Origin: Enterobacteriaceae bacterium
Lineage (GTDB): Bacteria > Pseudomonadota > Gammaproteobacteria > Enterobacterales > Enterobacteriaceae
DNA: 33,914 bases
Assembly: GCA_031261005.1 (NCBI GenBank)
Contig: JAISKF010000015.1
Coordinates: 1-33,914 of the forward strand
Reading direction: 5' to 3'
Shown here: positions 24,433 to 31,029 of the stretch, piece after piece
Position numbering within the stretch: position 1 is the stretch's first letter
How the letters are laid out: every line of letters starts with the position of its first letter
Program-made: the position numbers and the translations under genes
Notes under the pieces: generated by a model
What the model saw: the letters and a program-made list of their open reading frames with translations, nothing else
What the model was told of the DNA's origin: nothing
Databases searched by the model: none

Positions 24433-27105
24433 ATGAGCGACCTTGCCAAAGAAATTATGCCGGTCAATATCGAAGATGAGCTTAAAAACTCTTATCTTGA
24501 CTATGCCATGTCCGTTATTGTCGGGCGCGCATTACCAGATGTTCGAGATGGACTAAAGCCAGTACACCGCCGCGTATTATTTGCGATGAGCGTACTCGGT
24601 AATGATTGGAATAAACCATATAAAAAATCGGCGCGTGTAGTTGGCGACGTAATCGGTAAATATCACCCGCATGGTGACAGTGCTGTCTACGACACTATTG
24701 TTCGTATGGCGCAGCCATTCTCATTGCGCTATCAACTGGTCGATGGTCAGGGGAACTTCGGTTCGATTGACGGCGACTCAGCAGCAGCAATGCGTTATAC
24801 CGAAATCCGTATGGCAAAAATGGCTCACGATCTGTTAGCGGATCTCGATAAAGAGACCGTAGACTTCGCGCCAAACTACGACGGAACGGAACAAATTCCT
24901 AGCGTATTACCGACCAGAATTCCTAATCTGTTAGTGAATGGTTCTTCTGGTATCGCGGTGGGTATGGCAACTAATATTCCTCCGCATAATCTGGTGGAAG
25001 TGATCAACGGTTGCCTTGCCTATATGGACGACGAGAGCATCACCCTTGAGGGATTGATGCAGCATATTCCGGGTCCTGATTTCCCGACTGCGGCGATTAT
25101 CAATGGTCGTCGCGGTATCGAAGAAGCCTATAGAACAGGGCGCGGTAAAATTTATATTCGCGCGCGGGCAGAAATTGAAGTTGATGATAAGCACGGTCGC
25201 GAAACGATTATTGTTCACGAAATTCCTTATCAGGTGAACAAAGCGCGTTTAATCGAAAAGATTGCCGAACTGGTCAAAGACAAAAAAGTGGAAGGCATTA
25301 GCGCCTTGCGCGATGAGTCTGATAAAGACGGTATGCGTATTGTGATTGAAATTAAGCGCGATTCCGTTGCGGAAGTGGTGCTGAATAATCTTTATTCACA
25401 AACGCAATTGCAGGTGACTTTCGGTATCAACATGGTGGCGCTGCATCAAGGGCAGCCAAGACTGTTGGGCTTGAAAGATATGCTGGAGGCGTTTGTACGC
25501 CACCGCCGTGAAGTGGTAACGCGCCGTACTATTTTTGAACTGCGTAAAGCTCGCGAACGCGCGCATATTTTGGAAGGTTTAGCCATTGCGCTGGCGAATA
25601 TCGATCCGATTATTGAACTGATCCGCGCTGCGGCAACACCAGCGGAAGCGAAAGTGGCGCTATTGGCTCGTTCTTGGGAGTTAGGTCATGTTGCATCAAT
25701 GCTGGAACGTGCAGGCAACGATGCCGCTCGTCCTGAATGGTTAGAACCAGAGTATGGTATCCGTGATAACCAATATTATCTGACTGAACAGCAAGCGCAG
25801 GCGATCCTTGAGCTGCGTTTACATCGCTTAACTGGTTTAGAACACGAAAAACTGCTTGATGAGTATAAAGAGTTGTTGACGCAAATCGCAGCACTGCTCT
25901 TTATTCTGGAAAGCCCGGAACGCTTGATGGAAGTGATTCGTGAAGAACTGGAAGCCGTTCGGGATCAATACAACGATCCGCGCCGTACTGAAATTACCGC
26001 AAATACGGCTGACATTAATATCGAAGATTTGATCGAGCAGGAAAATGTTGTGGTAACACTGTCGCATCAGGGTTACGTCAAATATCAGCCATTGTCTGAT
26101 TACGAAGCCCAGCGTCGCGGCGGTAAAGGTAAATCAGCAGCACGTATCAAAGAAGAAGATTTCATTGAACGGTTGCTGGTGGCTAACACGCATGACACCA
26201 TTCTTTGTTTCTCCAGCCGCGGTCGTTTGTACTGGCTGAAAGTTTATCAATTGCCAGAAGCCAGTCGCGGCGCACGCGGTCGTCCGATTATCAATATCCT
26301 GCCGCTGGAACAAAATGAGCGTATCACTGCGATCCTGCCGGTGCGTGAATATGAAGCCGGACTGAATGTGTTTATGGCTACCGCGAACGGTACAGTGAAG
26401 AAAACGCAACTGACCGAGTTTAGCCGTCCGCGCAGTGCGGGTATTATCGCGGTTAATCTGAATGAAGGCGATGAGCTGATCGGTGTTGATCTGACAGATG
26501 GTACTAACGAAATCATGCTGTTCTCTGCGGAAGGTAAAGTTGTTCGCTTCCTCGAAGAAGAGAAACTGGAAGATGGCACGATTAAGGGCGTTCGTCCGAT
26601 GGGGCGTACTGCTGCCGGTGTGCGCGGTATCAAGTTAGGTGATAGTGATCGCGTGGTTTCCCTGATTGTTCCGCGCGGTGAGGGTGAAATCCTGACAGTG
26701 ACTCAAAATGGCTACGGTAAACGTACCGGACTGAGTGATTATCCAACGAAATCTCGTGCGACTCAGGGCGTTATCTCAATTAAAGTGAGTGAGCGTAATG
26801 GTCGTGTCGTCGGCGCGGTTCAGGTTGATGAATGTGATCAGATCATGATGATTACTGATGCCGGAACTTTAGTGCGTACTCGCGTATCGGAAGTGAGTGT
26901 TGTTGGTCGTAATACACATGGCGTTACTTTGATTCGCACCGCAGAAGATGAAAATGTTGTTGGTTTACAGCGCGTTGTTGAACCGGAAGACGATGATGAA
27001 ATCTGTGACGGTGACGAAAACGCTGATGAGACATTGAATGCAGCATCAGTTGATATAATTGATGATGCAGACGATACCGATGACATAGATTCAGAAGATG
27101 AATAA
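24433..27105 (+). CDS. gyrA: DNA gyrase subunit A
   Basis: The 890-aa GyrA breaks and rejoins DNA for negative supercoiling with GyrB. The catalytic Tyr122 (AMRYTEIRM) is present. Quinolone-determining residues are Ser83 and Asp87 ([10 protein letters not shown]), the susceptible form. The GyrA box QRRGGKG opens the C-terminal beta-pinwheel. Compared with E. coli (875 aa) there is an insertion of about nine residues near 707-724 ([18 protein letters not shown] in place of a KESSVRAMG-like stretch), and an acidic C-terminal tail very rich in Asp ([17 protein letters not shown]). The ATG follows GAGGGATAG. Confidence 0.98.
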   Translation: MSDLAKEIMPVNIEDELKNSYLDYAMSVIVGRALPDVRDGLKPVHRRVLFAMSVLGNDWNKPYKKSARVVGDVIGKYHPHGDSAVYDTIVRMAQPFSLRYQLVDGQGNFGSIDGDSAAAMRYTEIRMAKMAHDLLADLDKETVDFAPNYDGTEQIPSVLPTRIPNLLVNGSSGIAVGMATNIPPHNLVEVINGCLAYMDDESITLEGLMQHIPGPDFPTAAIINGRRGIEEAYRTGRGKIYIRARAEIEVDDKHGRETIIVHEIPYQVNKARLIEKIAELVKDKKVEGISALRDESDKDGMRIVIEIKRDSVAEVVLNNLYSQTQLQVTFGINMVALHQGQPRLLGLKDMLEAFVRHRREVVTRRTIFELRKARERAHILEGLAIALANIDPIIELIRAAATPAEAKVALLARSWELGHVASMLERAGNDAARPEWLEPEYGIRDNQYYLTEQQAQAILELRLHRLTGLEHEKLLDEYKELLTQIAALLFILESPERLMEVIREELEAVRDQYNDPRRTEITANTADINIEDLIEQENVVVTLSHQGYVKYQPLSDYEAQRRGGKGKSAARIKEEDFIERLLVANTHDTILCFSSRGRLYWLKVYQLPEASRGARGRPIINILPLEQNERITAILPVREYEAGLNVFMATANGTVKKTQLTEFSRPRSAGIIAVNLNEGDELIGVDLTDGTNEIMLFSAEGKVVRFLEEEKLEDGTIKGVRPMGRTAAGVRGIKLGDSDRVVSLIVPRGEGEILTVTQNGYGKRTGLSDYPTKSRATQGVISIKVSERNGRVVGAVQVDECDQIMMITDAGTLVRTRVSEVSVVGRNTHGVTLIRTAEDENVVGLQRVVEPEDDDEICDGDENADETLNAASVDIIDDADDTDDIDSEDE

Positions 27106-27139
27106 TCATTCTGTTTCAGCCTGAGTAATATCCCTAATG

Positions 27140-27176
27140 AATCCCAGCCAGCATCATGTTGACTGGGATTTTTTAA
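27140..27176 (+). terminator. Terminator of gyrA
   Basis: AATCCCAG pairs with CTGGGATT around a 15-base loop and six T follow (27169-27174). It lies about 35 bases after the gyrA stop and before the convergent dinI-like gene. Confidence 0.75.
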
Positions 27177-27196
27177 TGTATCAGCCATTTTGTACG

Positions 27197-27439
27197 TCAC
27201 TGATAAGCGTCAAACCAGTCATCGGCGCTTTCCCAAGTTTGCTGCAAAATTTCAGTGACTCGTTCTTTATCGGTTTTCATACCGCCAAGTACCGTGACAT
27301 CATTACCCGTACCACGTTTGACCCTGACCCGAACATCGGCAAAGTAGCAAAGCAGACGTTTTTCAAGTTCCTGTTTTAATGCGGCTTCTGCTCCGTCAGG
27401 TAACCGATCTTCTTTGCGAATAGAAATTTCAACCTGCAT
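27197..27439 (-). CDS. dinI: DinI-like SOS protein
   Basis: The 80-aa protein fits the DinI/ImpC family: an N-terminal VEISIRK strand, ALKQELEKRLLCYFADVRVRV, and the family C-terminus ERVTEILQQTWESADDWF. E. coli DinI modulates RecA filaments and UmuD processing. I start at ATG 27439, 6 bases after GAGG, which gives the normal DinI length; an upstream ATG at 27451 adds four residues. A LexA box lies 26 bases upstream. It could be a paralogue in the family rather than DinI proper, so the symbol is tentative. Confidence 0.88.
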   Translation of the reverse strand: MQVEISIRKEDRLPDGAEAALKQELEKRLLCYFADVRVRVKRGTGNDVTVLGGMKTDKERVTEILQQTWESADDWFDAYQ

Positions 27440-27464
27440 GTTGAACCTCACTAATTCTTAAAAA

Positions 27465-27484
27465 TACTGTATATATATATAGTA
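27465..27484 (-). promoter_or_regulatory. LexA (SOS) box of the dinI-like gene
   Basis: TACTGTATATATATATAGTA matches the 20-base SOS box with one difference (ATAG for ACAG in one half). It lies 26 bases upstream of the start codon, as expected for a tightly LexA-controlled gene. Confidence 0.85.
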
Positions 27485-27606
27485 TATTGCAAAGATTTTC
27501 TGATGCAACAGGATTTTTGCTGATAATCCAAAATGGGCTGAATGCGGTAACTTTTTGAGAACATAAAGAGAGAAAAGGGTGCTTGAAGCCCAGTGACCAG
27601 ACGACC

Positions 27607-27630
27607 GAAAAGGCGGGAGAACCCCGCCTT
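27607..27630 (-). terminator. Hairpin in the hok mRNA 3' region
   Basis: AAGGCGGG and CCCGCCTT form an 8-bp GC-rich stem with a short loop, followed on the minus strand by TTTTCGG. Hok loci usually carry such a hairpin shortly after the toxin gene; the fbi element lies just beyond it. Confidence 0.6.
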
Positions 27631-27637
27631 AGGTTGG

Positions 27638-27823
27638 CTAGCTCTTAACTTCGTAGTTCAAGAATGCTGCAATCTCCACGTTCCGTTGTTTAATATGCAA
27701 TTCACACAGTGAATCGCGCATTAACCAGGTGAAGAGTAATATCGTGAAACAAATCACGATAAGCGCATAAAGCCGTAGTTCTTGTGAACTTGGTTTCTGT
27801 GAACCTGACTTTCGCGGCATCAT
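27638..27823 (-). CDS. hok: Hok/Gef-family membrane toxin
   Basis: The 61-aa peptide has one transmembrane helix (about residues 18-35, LYALIVICFTILLFTWL) and the Hok C-terminus SLCELHIKQRNVEIAAFLNYE with its conserved Cys and the EIAAF block. Hok peptides depolarise the inner membrane. The start is one of two adjacent ATGs (27823, 27820), with GGAGG 4-9 bases upstream. Translation normally depends on the overlapping mok frame, whose stop overlaps the hok start. All motifs look intact. The N-terminus (PRKSGSQKPSSQE) is longer and more polar than in plasmid R1 Hok. Confidence 0.92.
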   Translation of the reverse strand: MMPRKSGSQKPSSQELRLYALIVICFTILLFTWLMRDSLCELHIKQRNVEIAAFLNYEVKS

Positions 27824-27876
27824 TGACCTCCTTGCATTACTGCGGTTAAGAGGCTATCCTTATGATGTCTAGTCAT
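27820..27876 (-). CDS. mok: mok, overlapping leader frame that couples hok translation
   Basis: ATG at 27876 opens an 18-codon frame (MTRHHKDSLLTAVMQGGQ) ending in TGA at 27822-27820, overlapping the hok ATG at 27823 as AATGATG. This is the normal position and overlap of mok in hok/sok loci. The start lies in the region covered by the antisense RNA, so Sok would block mok and with it hok. Confidence 0.7.
   Translation of the reverse strand: MTRHHKDSLLTAVMQGGQ
27832..27860 (+). promoter_or_regulatory. sok promoter
   Basis: TTGCAT (27832-27837), 17 bases, then TATCCT (27855-27860) face the hok leader on the opposite strand. Transcription would start near 27867. Confidence 0.65.
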
Positions 27877-27921
27877 AGGGTAAGCCTCAAGTTAATTGAA
27901 AAATTGCTTGGGGCTTTCTTC
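27867..27921 (+). ncRNA. sok: Sok-type antisense RNA
   Basis: From the promoter above, a transcript of about 55 nt would cover the mok start on the other strand and end at a terminator: AAGCCTCAAG (27882-27891) with CTTGGGGCTT (27907-27916), then TCTTCT. Size, place and terminator shape agree with Sok RNAs of chromosomal and plasmid hok/sok loci. Confidence 0.72.
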
Positions 27922-28181
27922 TATCTGCTTCTTACTATGACTGTCTATTAGCTTGAAGCTGATAGCTTCAAGCACCCGCCGTTATTCTACTGATATTGAT
28001 GAATTGCACATGATTATCTTAATAAATTAGCTTATTTTTTATTAAGATAGCGAGATTCATTCCAGTTATGATGTATCACCTTGTCAAATAGTACATAAAT
28101 ATCAGATCTACATCATTGAATAACACTCTAACGATGAAGTGTTGTTGTGATAGATTACGCCCATATAAAAAATGATCTCAA

Positions 28182-28196
28182 CCAGCATCATGCTGG
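28182..28196. other. Perfect 15-base palindrome upstream of glpG
   Basis: CCAGCAT-C-ATGCTGG, flanked by TGAT...ATCA, lies 42 bases before the glpG start. It may be a small operator or the end of an upstream transcript; no T-run follows. The rest of 27978-28181 shows no gene. Confidence 0.4.
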
Positions 28197-28238
28197 CTAT
28201 CATTGTGTGAATTATTGTTTGTTTTTTAAGTGAGAGTG

Positions 28239-29078
28239 ATGCTTCGATTAATTTCTTTCTCCAATCCGCGTATGGCTCAAGCCTTTGTTGACTATATGGC
28301 AACGCTTCATATCAAGATTGAAATGCGTCACCAGCATCAGCAGGTGGAGTTATGGTTATCTGATGACAGCGCTGAATCAATGGTGCGTCGTGAATTGGAG
28401 CAATTCATTCAGAATCCGAGTGATCCGCGCTATCTGGCGGCGAGTTGGCAATCGGGAAATCTTGACGCCAATATTCGTTATCGTCGCGCAGAGGGCAAAT
28501 CTACGCTATATCAGCAGATCCGCCAGCAGGGTGGTGTACTCACATTTTCGGTGATCGTCATCTGCATTATTGTTTATGGATTGATGCAGATTTTTGGTGA
28601 TGATAGTTTGCTGGATCTGCTTGGTTATCCGGCAAACAATAGCCAATATATTCAGCTTTGGCGCTGGGTTAGCCATGTGTTCTTACACTTTTCTCTGCTG
28701 CATATTCTATTTAATCTGGTGTGGTGGTGGTATCTTGGCGGACCATTAGAACGTCGTCTTGGTACCGGAAAACTGCTAGAAATAACGCTTTTATCCGCTA
28801 TTTTATCTGGATATGGACAGGCAGTATTCAGCGGTCATCTATTCGGTGGTTTGTCGGGCGTGGTCTATGCCTTGATCGGATATTCTTGGTTATCCGGCGA
28901 ACGCGCACCGCAGCGCGGTGTATTTTTGCAACGCTCATTAATGGTATTCGCATTGGTATGGCTAATCATCGGTTATGTCGGTGTATTAGGTATATCAATT
29001 GGTAATGCGGCTCACGCGGGTGGATTGGCGGTCGGTCTGGCATTAGCCTGGTGGGATACCCGATCATCTAAACGATAA
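28239..29078 (+). CDS. glpG: Rhomboid intramembrane protease GlpG
   Basis: The 279-aa rhomboid cuts transmembrane substrates within the inner membrane. The catalytic pair is Ser206 ([10 protein letters not shown]) and His259 ([12 protein letters not shown]); His150 and Asn159 in [10 protein letters not shown] line the oxyanion region. It has an N-terminal cytoplasmic domain (residues 1-90, including [15 protein letters not shown]) and about six transmembrane helices, with the L1 loop ending [15 protein letters not shown] use ATG 28239 rather than GTG 28230, because it gives the family N-terminus. glpR follows after 68 bases. The usual upstream partner glpE is missing and the hok/sok locus lies there. 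Confidence 0.95.
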   Translation: MLRLISFSNPRMAQAFVDYMATLHIKIEMRHQHQQVELWLSDDSAESMVRRELEQFIQNPSDPRYLAASWQSGNLDANIRYRRAEGKSTLYQQIRQQGGVLTFSVIVICIIVYGLMQIFGDDSLLDLLGYPANNSQYIQLWRWVSHVFLHFSLLHILFNLVWWWYLGGPLERRLGTGKLLEITLLSAILSGYGQAVFSGHLFGGLSGVVYALIGYSWLSGERAPQRGVFLQRSLMVFALVWLIIGYVGVLGISIGNAAHAGGLAVGLALAWWDTRSSKR

Positions 29079-29146
29079 ATTAACCACTGTAACAATTATC
29101 AATAACGTAAAAAGCGCGTTGGTATCAGCGTGTTGAGGATCTCGAA

Positions 29147-29908
29147 GTGAAACAAACTCAGCGACATGAGTCTATTATCGATCTGGTACGTAAAAATGGT
29201 TATGTCAGTACCGAAGAGCTGGTCGAACATTTTGGTGTCAGCCCGCAAACAATCCGCCGCGATCTCAATGAGTTAGCGGATCAGGACAAAATCCAGCGTC
29301 ATCACGGCGGAGCAGCATTACCTTCAAGTTCTGCGGTGAATGCAGCGTATCACGATCGCAAAGTGATGTGGCTGGAAGAGAAAAAACGTATCGCAGAACA
29401 GGTAGCGAGTCATATTCCCGATGGCGCTACCTTATTTATCGACATCGGAACTACGCCGGAAGCCGTTGCCCACGCATTGCTAAATCATAAGAATTTACGC
29501 GTTGTCACCAACAACTTAAATGTCGCAACGTTGCTGACAGGGAAAGCGGATTTTCGTCTGATCCTCGCTGGTGGTGAAGTGCGTTCACGCGATGGCGGTA
29601 TTATTGGCGAAGCCACGCTGGACTTTATCTCTCAATTCCGTTTGGATTATGGCATTTTAGGCATCAGCGGTATTGATGTAGATGGCAGCCTGTTAGAGTT
29701 TGATTATCATGAAGTACGCACTAAACGTGCGATTATTGAAAATTCGCGCAGTGTTATGCTAGTGACCGATCATTCTAAATTTGGTCGTAATGCGATGGTA
29801 AATTTAGGGAATATGGGATTAATTGATTATCTGTTTACCGACCAGGAACCGCCAGCCAGTGTAATGGACATCATTAAACAATATGATGTAAAACTAGAAT
29901 TGTGTTAA
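29147..29908 (+). CDS. glpR: Glycerol-3-phosphate regulon repressor GlpR
   Basis: The 253-aa DeoR-family repressor has an N-terminal winged helix-turn-helix (YVSTEELVEHFGVSPQTIRRDL, residues 19-40) and the DeoR sugar-phosphate sensor domain (ERIAEQVAS-like start, DIGTTPEAVAHAL, VTNNLNVA, GGEVRSRDGG, LEFDYHEV). It matches E. coli GlpR to the last residues (VKLELC). It should bind glycerol-3-phosphate and repress glp genes, none of which besides glpG are in this window. The start is a GTG at 29147, 8-12 bases after GAGGA. Confidence 0.96.
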   Translation: MKQTQRHESIIDLVRKNGYVSTEELVEHFGVSPQTIRRDLNELADQDKIQRHHGGAALPSSSAVNAAYHDRKVMWLEEKKRIAEQVASHIPDGATLFIDIGTTPEAVAHALLNHKNLRVVTNNLNVATLLTGKADFRLILAGGEVRSRDGGIIGEATLDFISQFRLDYGILGISGIDVDGSLLEFDYHEVRTKRAIIENSRSVMLVTDHSKFGRNAMVNLGNMGLIDYLFTDQEPPASVMDIIKQYDVKLELC

Positions 29909-29935
29909 TTAATTTTCATTTCTGGAATGAGTTAA

Positions 29936-29962
29936 CCAGATGACCGAATATCGGTCATCTGG
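29936..29962. terminator. Perfect hairpin after glpR
   Basis: CCAGATGACCGA and TCGGTCATCTGG form a 12-bp stem with a 3-base loop, 27 bases after the glpR stop. The T-run is weak, so termination may rest on the stem strength. It could also serve the convergent RHH gene. Confidence 0.65.
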
Positions 29963-30043
29963 TACAATATGTTGTATACGATAAAATATTATCTTCTATT
30001 AAACTGCGAATATATTCCGCTATTATTTATTTCTGCGGATAAA

Positions 30044-30292
30044 TTATTTTTTATGCCCTACGGTACATAATGCTGCATGTATCATACGTTGCATCTCTTC
30101 TGCGGAAGCCGCTCTTGTTTTATTTTCTTCCTTTTTATTTTCCTCCGGCTCAATAATTTGCCATGCCTCACGAGTGAGGTAATCTTCAATTGCTTTTCGT
30201 GCCAAAGCAGATTGTGTTAGCCCTAAAGATTTAGCTAATGAATCTAGTTGTGTTGATATTTCATCATTTAATCTAACGGACATAATAGCCAT
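30044..30292 (-). CDS. Ribbon-helix-helix (CopG/RelB-like) protein, orphan
   Basis: The 82-aa protein starts with a typical RHH fold: beta strand MSVRLND, helices around EISTQLDSLAKSLGLTQSAL and ARKAIEDYLTREAW. A charged linker (EENKKEENK) and a short C-terminal helix follow. Such proteins are usually antitoxins or repressors, but no toxin-like frame precedes or follows it. I start at ATG 30292, with GGAGG 9-13 bases upstream; an ATG at 30307 would place the ribosome-binding site inside the gene. A 16-base palindrome AAATGAC-AA-GTCATTT at 30348-30363 may be its own operator. Function unknown. Confidence 0.82.
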   Translation of the reverse strand: MAIMSVRLNDEISTQLDSLAKSLGLTQSALARKAIEDYLTREAWQIIEPEENKKEENKTRAASAEEMQRMIHAALCTVGHKK

Positions 30293-30347
30293 AATACAGA
30301 CCTCCATGTTCTATACAATTACTGCAAATAATAGTTTTTAATATCAA

Positions 30348-30363
30348 AAATGACAAGTCATTT
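30348..30363. promoter_or_regulatory. Palindrome upstream of the RHH gene
   Basis: AAATGAC-AA-GTCATTT is a perfect inverted repeat 56 bases upstream of the RHH start. RHH antitoxins often bind such sites to repress themselves; that link is inference. Confidence 0.4.
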
Positions 30364-31029
30364 AGATAATGATTTTACATCAAGTTATTATCACAAGAAT
30401 ATAAGTTGATGGTATCAGTATTTGAAAATAGTCACTATGTAAAATTAATAAGTTTTGTTGCAAAATATTTCTATTCGTATGTTAGCTCGGTATTACAAAC
30501 CGTTACTTGATAGCTTGTATAATTAATTTATACAAGTTATTAAAATTTTTGGAATAGTAAATAATGTTATTTATTAATAAGATCCAGACAGAATAAAGCA
30601 ATCTCATCACTATCAAATGAGCGTTACATCACATTAATTCGTTGATACAGCTCATAAAATTCATATAGTTTATATAGGTAATTAATCCCATTTATAGTTA
30701 CCTGCATAAATAATAATTTTTATTCCTAATATTTTATATTTTTTTAATTCCCTTTCTATTCTGTTTATCTGTAGATAATGAATATTTCAGATGAAACACC
30801 GCCATATATTTAAATAAATCAGAATAAAGCTCGTATACATGAGTTTTTGTAGTTTATTTGATTAAATTAACCCATTCACAAAGCACAATATGTTTAGTTA
30901 ATCTATAGGTAAGATCTACCTAAAAGAGTGCATCTACCATTTAAAAAATATTCAGTTAAGTGTCGGTTTTCACACTTTTCAGAATCTTTTTTTCTCAGGA
31001 ATATGGAAATATAAAGGAGTTATTCAATA
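30364..31029. other. Long AT-rich leader of the giant adhesin gene
   Basis: No gene is seen in this very AT-rich stretch. It contains a perfect 9-base inverted repeat CTTGTATAA-N5-TTATACAAG (30514-30536), a shorter one TAGGTA-N5-TACCTA (30906-30922), and the adhesin ribosome-binding site AAGGAG (31014-31019). The composition is of the kind silenced by H-NS in enterobacteria; promoters were not resolved. Confidence 0.5.

Larger units (their letters stand above)
27577..27977 (-). ncRNA. hok mRNA (full-length type I toxin transcript)
   Basis: The ends are inferred from pairing. GCTTCAAGCACCC at 27965-27977 (plus strand) and GGGTGCTTGAAGC at 27577-27589 are perfect 13-base complements, matching the 5' tac and 3' fbi elements that fold hok mRNAs into their inactive form. 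The 5' end also makes a local hairpin (27951-27960 with 27964-27973). A -10 box TAGAAT (minus, 27989-27984) puts the start near 27977. The span of about 400 bases is normal for hok mRNAs. Confidence 0.72.

Noticed and set aside
27137-27379. 80-aa plus-strand frame after gyrA
   Set aside because: It covers the gyrA terminator and is antisense to the well-supported DinI-like gene.
28108-28302. 64-aa minus-strand frame across the glpG start
   Set aside because: It overlaps the conserved GlpG N-terminus, has no recognisable domain and spans the palindrome at 28182.
30044-30292. RHH protein as the missing NikR
   Set aside because: It is only 82 aa and lacks the C-terminal metal-binding ACT-like domain with its His/Cys ligands.
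30850-30875. FNR-like site TTGATTAAATTAA in the adhesin leader
   Set aside because: The second half does not match ATCAA well, and such partial matches are common in AT-rich DNA.
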